DNA of 64,000 nucleotides, from NCBI GenBank assembly GCA_016586335.1, contig BLYE01000023.1:124001-188000 (forward strand), read 5' to 3'. Made by a program: the position numbers and the translations under genes. Below are positions 52,292 to 62,376 of the stretch, piece after piece (position 1 is the stretch's first letter; every line of letters starts with the position of its first letter). Under the pieces are notes generated by a model. That model saw only the letters and a program-made list of their open reading frames with translations. It had not been told where the DNA came from and searched no databases. This DNA is from Nitzschia putrida. Taxonomy: Eukaryota > Bacillariophyta > Bacillariophyceae > Bacillariales > Bacillariaceae.

Positions 52292-54094
52292 CTAGAGATC
52301 CAAAAAATTTCCGGGGTGGTGAATTCTTGGAACATTCCGAGAACAATACGATGGAAGCACATCCACTTTGCCAAAGAGTTGCTCCGTGAAGAAAGAAATT
52401 GGCTGCGGTGCCACGGCGTCCTTGAACGATTTAATGATTCGTCTATCCACAATTCCACGGCGGCAGCATGTGTTGAAGGCCTCAAAGGCACTTATCGATG
52501 ACACAGCCCTGTCATTCAGTGGAAATTGGGCACAAACAACCAGGAAGTAGTTTGCTGTCTTACTGGTCACCTCGTCTAGTATCAACAGAATCTTCCAAAT
52601 TTCTCGTGCCATTGAGAATGTGACAGAGGAAACCTGTTGCGAGTCTGCAACAATTCCCAGAGTCAACCGGCAGATACTTTCTGTCCACTGGACCTTGAGT
52701 CGTCGCATTTCATCCCAAAGGGATTTTGCAATAGTGAATTTGTCAGGATTGTTGCTCTTGGCGAGGAGAAGTAGAATCGAACTGTACACTTTGGGTGATG
52801 GACGAAGGTCCGAACTATTGGTTTCACGGTAAAGATCGTATTGCCATTCCAAGAATTGCAATCCCAAATCAACGGAACCATCTTCTTTGATAGCGGTCAT
52901 CAAGCTTGCATATGTCTGAGAGTTGGGTTTGGTAGCTCGATTGCCTCTGCGATAACTGCTCAGCATTTGATTATAGTACATGATAGCTTGTTTTGTCGCG
53001 TTGTCGGAGCCTGCCAAAGAGGCAATGAGCAAGTTGTACGATTTGGTGTTGGGGTAAAACCCATCCACTGCGCGCAATTGTTCAAATATTTCCTTGACTC
53101 GATACTTTTTGTCTTCACTCTTGGAAAAGGCTCGCATCATTTCCAGATGACAATTGGAGTGAATGAGCGACGTACTATTCCGAAGCATCAGCTGCCGAAA
53201 CAAACTGTCCGCCTTTTCCAAGTCCCCTTTATTCCCATATGCTTGGACCACAAAACCTTCCAATACCATACGCGGTGGTTCAAAGCGTCGTCGTATTTCT
53301 TGTGCAATCTCTTGTGCCTTGTCTGGATTTCCTGCTTGTGCATACGCCCGAAGCACTCGTATCAGTGGACCGGCATGACTGTACCCCCCAGGGCGTTTGT
53401 CTAGCTCTCGAAACAACGCTTCGGAACGTTCCCCTTTGTCAGGTAAAGAGGAATCTGTTAGGATATCCACCACAACGCCAAACAAACAGTGCTTAACAGC
53501 ATTGGAAGCTTCATTGTACGCTAGCATTTTGTTACAAAGAGCTTCGGCATCCAACGCCAGCTCTGCACTGCCCCGCCTAAGTTTGATACCATCCAATGCT
53601 GGTCTCGAACGAAGTGTCCGATTCCTCTGTTGTAGCGAAGCGCTTCGGTCTGGAGAGATGTCAGTATTACCCTCCACAAAGTGTCGATAGTTTCGAGTTG
53701 TAGTTGGTTGATTTTGTCGTCGTTGGTCAACAGAAAACCTTGACTGGTAGCGGTTCCTATAGGCAATTTCCATAGACGATATTTTGTTGGTAAAATCGCT
53801 GGACTCCTCCTCATCCATTGAGGGAGATACAACGTCACCTTCTGCTTTTGTACTGTTGGAAATATGGTCGTCAGACGTCGTCGCTACCTCGGTGGTGGTG
53901 TGGACACTGATCCTGCTCCGAGGCAGTGAGGAGAAATGCACATAATTGGTACTTGTAGTGGAGCCTACAGGTAGTAAGCCTGAAAGCTCAGATTGCCCGA
54001 GCCATTTCACATAAAAAGGAGCAAATGCAGAAACATCAAGTAGATGCAGAGATCCTAACAGGAATAGCAATTCCCCTACCCGAATTTGTCTCAT
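52292..54094 (-). CDS. Plastid-targeted pentatricopeptide-repeat (PPR) protein
   Basis: 600 residues from the ATG at 54094. N-terminal signal peptide LLFLLGSLHLLDVSAFAPFY: the VSA|FAP cleavage context with Phe at +1 is the diatom bipartite presequence motif that directs proteins across four membranes into the plastid. A Ser/Thr/Arg-rich transit-like segment follows to about residue 170. From about 195 to 520 there are helical pairs of about 35 residues of the PPR type, for example around VLRAYAQAGNPDKAQEI and VVQAYGNKGDLEKADSLFRQ. PPR proteins bind organellar RNA in processing, editing or translation. No DYW editing domain or SMR domain is evident. Function in plastid RNA metabolism is inferred. 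Confidence 0.82.
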   Translation of the reverse strand: MRQIRVGELLFLLGSLHLLDVSAFAPFYVKWLGQSELSGLLPVGSTTSTNYVHFSSLPRSRISVHTTTEVATTSDDHISNSTKAEGDVVSPSMDEEESSDFTNKISSMEIAYRNRYQSRFSVDQRRQNQPTTTRNYRHFVEGNTDISPDRSASLQQRNRTLRSRPALDGIKLRRGSAELALDAEALCNKMLAYNEASNAVKHCLFGVVVDILTDSSLPDKGERSEALFRELDKRPGGYSHAGPLIRVLRAYAQAGNPDKAQEIAQEIRRRFEPPRMVLEGFVVQAYGNKGDLEKADSLFRQLMLRNSTSLIHSNCHLEMMRAFSKSEDKKYRVKEIFEQLRAVDGFYPNTKSYNLLIASLAGSDNATKQAIMYYNQMLSSYRRGNRATKPNSQTYASLMTAIKEDGSVDLGLQFLEWQYDLYRETNSSDLRPSPKVYSSILLLLAKSNNPDKFTIAKSLWDEMRRLKVQWTESICRLTLGIVADSQQVSSVTFSMAREIWKILLILDEVTSKTANYFLVVCAQFPLNDRAVSSISAFEAFNTCCRRGIVDRRIIKSFKDAVAPQPISFFTEQLFGKVDVLPSYCSRNVPRIHHPGNFLDL

Positions 54095-54292
54095 TCAAAC
54101 ACCAACAAAACGCCAAAGAGGATCCAGAAGTTTGTGTTTCTGCATATCCTTCTTGCAGGCGATGACCACGTTTCTTTCCACGTGGAATCACGATGGTTGC
54201 GGACGGTTGGGAGGCAAACAGACGTACTTGTATGCGTTCGAGTGAGTCAGAATGCTAAATGGTCGTTGTCAAGGTAGTTGATACTTTTTAAA

Positions 54293-57200
54293 CTACCGGT
54301 AGGGGTTGGATGCATCCAGCTTGAATAGTTCCACACCCAATCCTCCAACAGCGACAAGAATAGAATCTACACCGTCTTGGAATGCCGCGAGGCAGTTGAC
54401 ATCACCCACGTCTACTGGTATGTTCTCCTTGCATACCAACGAAGAACGTTCATTCCCAACCGATTCCTTCTGCGTAGAAGTACTCGTACTACCTTGAGTC
54501 GATTCCAATTGCCAGTAAGAAAGGTTCTGCGTATATCCAGTTGCAACAATACCATGATTTCCAGAAACCTGAATGGGTGCAATTCCCTTGAGAGCCGAAA
54601 AGCTTGCACAGTGTACGGGTGCTATGCCTAAGCTGGGGTCGGCTAGTATCTCCAACAATCCATTATTGCGACCAAGTCCAACAGGGAACTCACAATAACA
54701 CAACGCTTGATCATCACCGCCAGACACAATATGAACAGTATAGCTTCCATCGGCGCCTGGGGTCGATCGAAGACTCAAAGTATTGGTTCCGACCTGGTGA
54801 GCTTGATAGGTAGCCAAAGGATGCAACTCCACCTGCAGTGTAGACGACTCTGAACCAACGAGGTCCTTCATATCCTTGGACATGGCATACAGCTTGACGT
54901 CTCCACCTGTTGTACCTATCGCCACTAGGATCCAGTCACCCACAACACACAAATCAAGGCTCAAAATGGGCCTTGAACTCAATGCCAAGACCGGACTTGT
55001 CTCTATTCTCTTCTCGAGATCTTCTTGTATCAGGAATATGTGACATTGTCCATTCGAGTCACCGGCTACAATGCAATGCATGCGTTCGGATTCGGTCACA
55101 GGCATTGCTTTCACTGCGTTGATCCTGTGGTCTATGGAAGCATTACGTCGGGTAGCTCCCTTTCCGATGTATTGCACTTTGGTATTGCCCATAAAGCCAC
55201 TGCGAGCAGATGCTGTTGCACTTACAAGGAAGAATTGCAAAGCAAGCTTCCCTCCACCTACGACCAATAAGGCTGCAGAAGCGTCAATTTGACTCGAGCA
55301 TACGGATCGAACACAACTCTCTTGTGGCGTCAGAGGAAAGGAGTCAAGAATTGCACCGTCCTCACAGCGGCATACTTTGGACCCACAATCTTCACTTCCT
55401 GTCAATAAAAACACGTTTGAACCCGAAGGACCTTTCAGGGAAAAGAATGTTGCATCAAAAATGGTCTCTCCGTGCAGTGAGACCCCCGCATGTCGTGTGA
55501 GCTCCTTATCCTCTTGTCTCGATTCCGTAAAGATGGAAAGGGAGTTACTGCCATCTTTCTCACTGTGGCAAACGGCCAAGGAGTGTCCATCGCTGTCGGT
55601 GTGGAAAGCATACTGCCGTTGCCTCCCTCCAGTGTCAGCTCGAAACAATTCGACCCCAGAGGAGACATCCACCATTCGATACTTGTTGCCAAAATATCCT
55701 GCGACACATCCTGTGTTATCAGAAAGCCAAATTCTTTCCACGCCAGTCATCGAAGGCACTGGGCTTGACCAACCATGCTCCAGAGAACTTCCAACCCAAT
55801 ACGAAATTCGAATACAACCATCATTCCCAACCGAGAACACACGATCCCCTTCAACAGCAATATCTTTGACGTGTTCTTTTAGATGAACCCGCAGAAGTGA
55901 CGACACGGGGTCTTGTGGAGAGCTCGTATGATTTTCTGACTCTGCAGTGTTGATGATGTACATGGAAAGGTTCCCTCTACTGTCACCGACGAAAAACTGG
56001 TTGATGTTCTCAAACCCACAGCAGAGTGGCACTCCCTTGGTGGTAAGGTTCAAAATGGTGCATTTGCCATTATTTGCTTGCAAAGGATCCCACCACAGAG
56101 CAATCGACCTCACATGGAAAGACACAAGCTCCTTTCCCTCCAACCATCGTAGTCCTTGAACCGACTTTAGATTCCTTGCTGCAAGCACCGTCGACGAACT
56201 GTCGGACATTGAATAAAGCACAACATGGCCCAAGGTAGTACCAATAGCAATCATGTCCTCCGATACGGCCATGTGGCAACCTGAGGATGGGAGGATACCA
56301 TGGGATTGTTCCATATCTCCGGACCACCATTTTGCATCGGATGTCCATGTGCCCTTCAGGAGATCTACTGTCATGAGAGAACCATCACGTGTTGCCAAAA
56401 GAATTTGCGTCTTGGAAATCCAATGCAAGCCGACGATGACTTGGTTTGGTGGTTTCTTGGGTTTGACTACTTCTTCGGTATGTTCCGTTGGGGGTAGTAG
56501 ATTGATTTGCGGTGGAAGTGGGCGATCGTCCGGAACGCACACGGTTTGGGGCAATTCTGTTTGACTACTGGCAATTTTGATGTAAGATGTCAAGTCGTAG
56601 AGAGAAACGGTTCCATCGACACTCCCCACGGCAGCAAAGTTATCCTTTGCTGACACGCTCCACAAGGGATAGGGATGTTGAATACATGCCAGTAAACTTC
56701 CATCGTCTACCGCCCAAAGACGCACCGTGCAATCCTCCGCTACACTGACAATTGCATTGGACACAAAGGTTGTACTCCAAACACGAGCTGAATGCCCCCA
56801 TGCAGTCCATTGCTCCTTCCACTGTTGGTTCGACACATCATTGTACCAAAGCCGCACACTTCGGTCGTCCGAGCTCGAGACAAGTGATTTGCCATCAGCA
56901 GACCATGCCACACGATGGACAGCACCCTCGTGACCCAACAAAGACTGGGCGTGTTGGGTGGAGTTGATTGTTGGAGTATTGGATGACCACACATGAATTT
57001 CTCCAAAGGCTGTCCCTACGGCCACTTGAATAGTATTGCTGCTCCCCAAAGGAAGAATATCCATGGACATGCATTGACAGGATGGCGTCGCAAAAAGCCG
57101 TTGTATCCGCTCAACCCTAACACCACTAACTCCTCGGTCCTGCAAGCTCCAGTGCTCTATGATATGTCTAGCTGTACCCACAATCATGGAGCCTTGATTG

Positions 57201-57607
57201 AATTTGACGTCCCAAATCCAGTCCGGGAGAGTTAGAAAGGCAGCAGTGCTACCATCCGAGCGTATTATTGGACACTGGCTCAGTTCATCACCCAGAACAT
57301 GACACAATGACAACTGTCCTCTTCCGTAAACAGCGGAATCCCAACTCAGTTGATCGTTGGTTATCGCATCATTGCAAAAGGCAATTCCATGTACAACACC
57401 ACCCTCGGGAAAAATAATGAGCTTCTGGCTTTGCTGCGATTGGCCCCCCGAACTTGAACTCTCGCGACGTAAGTAGGAACCTATTCCCCAGAAAATACTC
57501 TCATTTCGAAAGGAAACACAAGTGACTGCTCCTCCCGATCGGCTGGATTTCGTCAGATGAGATTCTGTTTTTGTGGACAGGAGACGAGGACACGTCGTTT
57601 CGTCCAT
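54293..57607 (-). CDS. Large WD40 protein, WDR6/Rtt10-like
   Basis: 1,104 residues from the ATG at 57607; the frame extends upstream to 57700 without an ATG. WD40 blades are visible throughout, notably GHEGAVHRVAWSADGKSLVSSSDDRSVRLW and GHSARVWSTTFVSNAIVSVAEDCTVRLWAVDDG, and again near the C-terminus (DLCVVGDWILVAIGTTGGDVKLY). The GHSARVW blade, the overall length and two or more propellers match WDR6 (yeast Rtt10), the partner of the Trm7/FTSJ1 methyltransferase in 2'-O-methylation of tRNA anticodon wobble bases. No membrane segments or signal peptide are present. Other large WD40 scaffolds are an alternative reading, hence moderate confidence in the subfamily. Confidence 0.78.
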   Translation of the reverse strand: MDETTCPRLLSTKTESHLTKSSRSGGAVTCVSFRNESIFWGIGSYLRRESSSSGGQSQQSQKLIIFPEGGVVHGIAFCNDAITNDQLSWDSAVYGRGQLSLCHVLGDELSQCPIIRSDGSTAAFLTLPDWIWDVKFNQGSMIVGTARHIIEHWSLQDRGVSGVRVERIQRLFATPSCQCMSMDILPLGSSNTIQVAVGTAFGEIHVWSSNTPTINSTQHAQSLLGHEGAVHRVAWSADGKSLVSSSDDRSVRLWYNDVSNQQWKEQWTAWGHSARVWSTTFVSNAIVSVAEDCTVRLWAVDDGSLLACIQHPYPLWSVSAKDNFAAVGSVDGTVSLYDLTSYIKIASSQTELPQTVCVPDDRPLPPQINLLPPTEHTEEVVKPKKPPNQVIVGLHWISKTQILLATRDGSLMTVDLLKGTWTSDAKWWSGDMEQSHGILPSSGCHMAVSEDMIAIGTTLGHVVLYSMSDSSSTVLAARNLKSVQGLRWLEGKELVSFHVRSIALWWDPLQANNGKCTILNLTTKGVPLCCGFENINQFFVGDSRGNLSMYIINTAESENHTSSPQDPVSSLLRVHLKEHVKDIAVEGDRVFSVGNDGCIRISYWVGSSLEHGWSSPVPSMTGVERIWLSDNTGCVAGYFGNKYRMVDVSSGVELFRADTGGRQRQYAFHTDSDGHSLAVCHSEKDGSNSLSIFTESRQEDKELTRHAGVSLHGETIFDATFFSLKGPSGSNVFLLTGSEDCGSKVCRCEDGAILDSFPLTPQESCVRSVCSSQIDASAALLVVGGGKLALQFFLVSATASARSGFMGNTKVQYIGKGATRRNASIDHRINAVKAMPVTESERMHCIVAGDSNGQCHIFLIQEDLEKRIETSPVLALSSRPILSLDLCVVGDWILVAIGTTGGDVKLYAMSKDMKDLVGSESSTLQVELHPLATYQAHQVGTNTLSLRSTPGADGSYTVHIVSGGDDQALCYCEFPVGLGRNNGLLEILADPSLGIAPVHCASFSALKGIAPIQVSGNHGIVATGYTQNLSYWQLESTQGSTSTSTQKESVGNERSSLVCKENIPVDVGDVNCLAAFQDGVDSILVAVGGLGVELFKLDASNPYR

Positions 57608-57976
57608 TGTCCTCAAAAAGAATGTGATGAGTGGATGGCAGAACGTTTCATGATGTGACGTCACAATAATGACACGGCCTTCACCGGCGGGACACAGCAA
57701 GACGTGAGAGATACGTAGACATCATACTTACCCGTAATAACTACGACCCAGCTAGTAAGTAGTTGAAAATATTCCAACCCCGCAAGACTAAAAAAACACA
57801 AATGAACTCAACGGGGATAACAGACGACGAAATGTTATTGTGGCATCTTGCTAGAGCTTGCGTTGTCCTTTTGATAAAATAATATTGTACCTCGTCGATT
57901 TCGAACAAGAAGTGAAACTAGTGTTACAATTCTTCCTGTTGTTATCCAACTGGATTCACACTAATCAAAACAAGAA
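57608..57976. promoter_or_regulatory. Divergent intergenic region
   Basis: About 370 bp between the WDR6-like gene (minus) and the LRR gene (plus), presumably holding both promoters. No specific motif recognised. Confidence 0.4.
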
Positions 57977-59454
57977 ATGACGGATGAGCAATATCAAAAG
58001 GAACGAAAGAAACTCAAGACGCTGGCTGATGCTCTTTTGCAAGATGAAGTCACCGAAATTGAATTGTCGCATGAAGACATATCCTATGGCAGTGACGGTG
58101 TTGGACAGTTGTGTCAAGCACTCAAGCAAAGAAACAACTACACCAGCATTGTCAAATTGACTTTATGGCTTGGCATTCGAGCTGAAAGTATGACAGTCCT
58201 TTGTTCGGCTCTCAGACGAATGAACATGCTGGAATCTTTGGATCTTGGAGGGAACCGCATTGCTGAAAGCGCCAAGGCTCTGGCTGGTGCTCTACCCAGC
58301 ATGACCGCATTGCGATCGTTGAATCTTTACAACAATGACATTGGAGTTGAAGGTGCTACTGCTTTGGCTAGTGCTTTGTCTGGAATGACATCACTGCAAT
58401 CGTTGAATATTGGCCGCAATCGCATTGTGGATGAAGGTGCTACTGCTTTTGCTCGTGCTCTACCCGGAATGGTATCACTGCAATCTCTGAACCTTGCCGG
58501 GAATGACATTGGAATAGAAGGTGCGACTGCTTTGGCTAGTGCTCTCAGCGGTATGAGATCGCTTAAATCGTTGATTTTTTACTCAAATCGCGATGGGAGT
58601 GCTATTGTTTTGGCTAATGGTCTATCTGGAATGGTATCGCTGGAATCGTTGAATCTTTCCAACGCTGACATTGGAGAAAGAGGTGCCACTGTTTTGGCTA
58701 GTGTTCTACCCGGCATGACCTCGCTGAAATGGTTGAATCTTGGACGCAATGACATTAGGGATGGAGGTGCTATTGCTTTGGCTAGTGCTCTGTCTGGAAC
58801 GACATCATTGGAATCGTTGTATCTTCACCAAAATCGCATTGGGGATAGAGGAGCAACTGCTTTGGCTTGTGCACTCAACGGTATGAGATCGCTTAAATCG
58901 TTGAATCTTTCCTACAATGTTATTGGAGTTGGAGGTACTACTACTGCTTTGGCTAGTGCTCTACCCGGTATGATATCACTGGAATCCTTGGATCTTGGCG
59001 ACAATCGCATCGGGGTTGAAAGTGCAACTGCTTTGGCTAGTGCTCTGTCTGGAATGACATCATTGCATCACTGAAAGTTAATAGCAATTCCATTGGAGAT
59101 GAAGGGGTTACTGCTTTGGCTAATGCTCTACCCAGAATGGTATCACTGAAATTTTTGAGGCTTGACTTCAATGGTATTGGGGATGAAGGTGCAACTGCTT
59201 TGGCTAGTGCTCTATCTAGAATGACATCGCTGGAATCGTTGGAGCTTGACCACAATCGCATTGAAGTTGAAGGTATTCAGGCCTTGATTAATGCTGTCAA
59301 GCGACCTGACTGCTACCTTGAAGATCTCAAACTTGATACTTGGAATGATGAACTCAAGGGTTTGTTGGAAAGAAACGAGAAACGAAATTTGCTGCGAAAT
59401 GATTGTCAACGTGTGCGGGCTTATCTTATGTACTTTCACGTTTCCGCAACGTGA
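57977..59454 (+). pseudogene. Ribonuclease-inhibitor-type LRR gene with one frameshift
   Basis: Product of about 490 residues if continuous; as written it is split. The ATG at 57977 opens a frame of 365 codons that ends at a TGA at 59072-59074. The repeats then continue one frame over up to 59454. Near 59069 the reading ACATCATTGCA|TCACTG suggests one missing A, since the next frame reads SLKVNSNSIGDEG directly. About 13 LRRs of the 27-28-residue type (GATALASALSGMTSLQSLNL, with N-x-I-x-x-x-G-A) resemble those of NLR and ribonuclease-inhibitor proteins; no NACHT domain is present. The N-terminus is helical. The break may be a real mutation or a sequence error; the protein on both sides is otherwise well kept. 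Confidence 0.8.
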
Positions 59455-59872
59455 AGAATGACAATGATGTTCGTTTCACTCGACAATTGGCCAGCACACT
59501 ATTTAAATGCTGACTGCGCTCCTTCTACTGAGTATATTTGTAGACACACGTATTAGTGAGCTTGTAATATGGATAGAGCCGAAAACACTACTATTTCACC
59601 ACAGTTTGGAACTCCTCTTTTTACATGATGGTCGCGGAACACCAATCCAGAAAGAGGAGCAGCAGTAGTATCCGTGCTGATTGCTGTTTTTCCTTCCCCA
59701 TGAGTACGATCCCATCTGTTGAACATATTATGGACACTGCGAGTACTACTAATGGATTATGGTTTGTACTATTGCTGAGAGAGACCATGAGGGATTAGGT
59801 TTGAACTAGGAAATTCTACATCATTACAAAGTATCCATCATGGACGAAACCGAAGATCGTCCATTCTTACAG
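59455..59872. other. Spacer without recognised gene
   Basis: About 420 bp between the ends of two convergent genes; nothing recognised. Confidence 0.4.
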
Positions 59873-61369
59873 TTAGTTGCGGAATGCCCTCGAGCGGAGG
59901 CGTCGGCGAGAATCTTCAGGACACAAAGGAACGCAACTAACCAGAAAGGTATGTTTCACCTTGGGTTTGGTGTCTTCGAACGCATGGCAGCACACAGAAA
60001 GTTCTGCATCGTTCAACTCCGCATCCAATCGGCTATCCGAGGTGACAACGTTGACTAGTGCCACGTGTTCCGAGGTAGGACAAGAGACAATGATCTGCTC
60101 GGAAAAGTCCGTCAGAGCACTTTCGTGGTCCAAGCAAATTTGATAAAAGTCTTGCTCGTACTCGACATAGAGAGTTTCAGCTCCCGCAAAGAACGTGGTC
60201 CTCCATTCGAGGACGACATGGTCTGTGTTTTGTTCGACAACAACGAGTGGGATTTGGTCAAAGATAACGTCTCCCTGCGTATGGACCAGAACAATATCTT
60301 CAGGACAAACCGAGTGAGGCGTAGTGTCCACAGTAGTATTGCTGACATGAATGGCATCAATGGTCTCTTGGGTCGCAGCCGAGCTCTCTGCTCCTTCGGT
60401 ACCGGCCACTGTACCATCGAGGATACAATCCAGATTGTCTTCCCCACAGATTTCGACCACCTCTGGATCGGGATTGGAAATGTCCACGTCTCCTGGGAAT
60501 TCTTCGTTGCAGTTCATGAGATCTTCAAAGGCCTTGCCACCATTCTCATCTTCATAGACAAAGATGGACTCATCCTTGGAAGATACACAGTGGTAGGTGG
60601 TACAATAGTCGAAGCGTTCTTGACTGTCGGTGGAGTATGTGAGAACATCTCCTGTAGAGGTGGTCCACTCATCTGTGGTATCGTTGTCTGGCGTTCCTAG
60701 GAGCCCCACTGTTTGCTCTAGAACTTCGGGCTTGCTGGAGGGGAGACAGACATAGGCCGTAATCATGCAGGTATCTCCCACACGCGTGGCAGTAGTCTGA
60801 ACGGTAATGGCGTAAGTAGGACTTCCATCTTCGGTGTATTGAACATTGACACTGGTGTCTTCGATAGAGACATCATAGTTGCTTCCCGAGATCAAGAGAG
60901 TTTCCGAGGATTGCAAAACTCCATTGACATATACATGCATGGGACAATCGTTGCCAAGGTAAATCTCATTGCCACTTTCATACTCAGCAAAGCTGACTTG
61001 AATCGTATCCGTACCATCCACTTGGACGGCGATTCCAGAGGTAACCGAAACCGCGTTGCCTCCCAACGCTTCAAACCTAGCTTGGACCAAAATATCATCT
61101 TGTGATTCAACGAGAGTGAACTCTCCAGATGCTTGACAGGTGGTTCTGACGGAATCAAACGTGGCGAGGTGGGGATCACCATAGACAACTCCCACATACC
61201 CAGCACATTCGAGCAAATGGTCATCTGTTCGTTCGTCCGATGCCATTTGAGCAGCTTCCAGTCCACTTTGACCCGTACTGGAGCTACTACCAAGCCTAGT
61301 GCGGGCAGCCAAGGCCTGGGGAAGCAGAGCCCACAAGAGGATGCTTTGGAAATCGTTGGAGATTTTCAT
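59873..61369 (-). CDS. Secreted VWD-domain protein
   Basis: 498 residues from the ATG at 61369, single exon. Signal peptide MKISNDFQSILLWALLPQALAA. A VWD domain begins near residue 55 (YGDPHLATFDSVRTTC, a typical GDPHxxTFDG core) and extends to about 240, followed by a Cys-rich stretch with GLLGTPDNDTTDEWTTSTGD, as in VWD/C8 regions. A second, unrecognised beta-rich region spans about 350-470 (several Cys), and the protein ends in basic RRRLRSRAFRN. No LRR, Pro/Thr stalk or membrane anchor. It has the same VWD family as the gene at 1-3374 but a distinct sequence. Secreted or cell-wall adhesive role is inferred. Confidence 0.85.
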   Translation of the reverse strand: MKISNDFQSILLWALLPQALAARTRLGSSSSTGQSGLEAAQMASDERTDDHLLECAGYVGVVYGDPHLATFDSVRTTCQASGEFTLVESQDDILVQARFEALGGNAVSVTSGIAVQVDGTDTIQVSFAEYESGNEIYLGNDCPMHVYVNGVLQSSETLLISGSNYDVSIEDTSVNVQYTEDGSPTYAITVQTTATRVGDTCMITAYVCLPSSKPEVLEQTVGLLGTPDNDTTDEWTTSTGDVLTYSTDSQERFDYCTTYHCVSSKDESIFVYEDENGGKAFEDLMNCNEEFPGDVDISNPDPEVVEICGEDNLDCILDGTVAGTEGAESSAATQETIDAIHVSNTTVDTTPHSVCPEDIVLVHTQGDVIFDQIPLVVVEQNTDHVVLEWRTTFFAGAETLYVEYEQDFYQICLDHESALTDFSEQIIVSCPTSEHVALVNVVTSDSRLDAELNDAELSVCCHAFEDTKPKVKHTFLVSCVPLCPEDSRRRLRSRAFRN

Positions 61370-62376
61370 GTTCCGTGTGGTGTATCGTTCTGGTTTTTGT
61401 GTGCCAAAATTTTTGTTTGCGAGAGAGGCAATCCGGGATAAAACGGCGAGATCTAGTTCTCACGGAGGCCCTTTTGCATAGGTTCCACAGCATCAACCAA
61501 GAAGCAGGCAACACTGAAAAAGGTCTTGACCCTTGGAATTTATGTTGGGCTAGGTTTCCGTCTGATGACAGTCCAACTTTTTTGGACAGGAATGGCTGTG
61601 GCTTCTAGCTTTCTCGGTAGCTAGTAGTACCGTAGTAGCAGTAGAACACCCGTCTAGCTAGACCAAGGGAAGTGGGACAGTCAACAGACGGAACATGAAA
61701 ACTCGAGAGAAGGCAACATGTCTTGGACCGATGGGAAACAGTCCAACATTTTGGCCAGGGAAGCCAACGACATAAATGCATGAAAGCAAAGGAAATGTTC
61801 CCTTCTCCCCGTACAACAAAACAAATATGGCACTGTTGGAAATTGTAAGCTGCTGCTGATGTTTGTGTGTGTGTGCCTCTCAGTACGGCACTGTCGAGCC
61901 AAAGAGGCTCAACGACTGTTACAACATGTTGGATGTGCTCTCTTCCAAGCTCCACTCTGGATTGTTGTATGGAATGCTGGATCTTCCAAATTTCGGGCAA
62001 CGGACGATCCTCCGTCTGTCCTTGATGCCAACGAGGGGGGTAGAAAAGATCCGCCTACCCAACCTTCTTACATATATGAGTAAATGTTAGACAACATCTC
62101 AGCCCTAGGGTGCGAAAAAGGAGAGAAGTGGGTCCCAAGAAGCAGGACTTTCTATCTTGAAGCAAATTGAGATCTATATTACTCTACAAACTCTTTGGTC
62201 TAAAGAATGACCGTTGCAAAAGATGAGCAGGCCCAAATTTTGGTGCACCTGGTTGGAGTTGGTGTTATTGTTAGCACAGTCGCCATTCACAAAAGGCCAA
62301 AGAAGGAAATGCATGGATGTCAGTGTTCTCATGGCCTTTCATGGAGGAGGGATATAACAACTTGGGAACGGGGTTT
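61370..62376. other. Spacer without recognised gene
   Basis: About 1 kb between the VWD gene (promoter side) and the 3' end of the membralin gene; short overlapping frames without domains. No RNA gene recognised. Confidence 0.5.

Noticed and set aside
61605..62000. Minus-strand open frame of 131 codons near the membralin gene
   Set aside because: No domain, no ATG-supported start of quality, overlaps opposite-strand frames.
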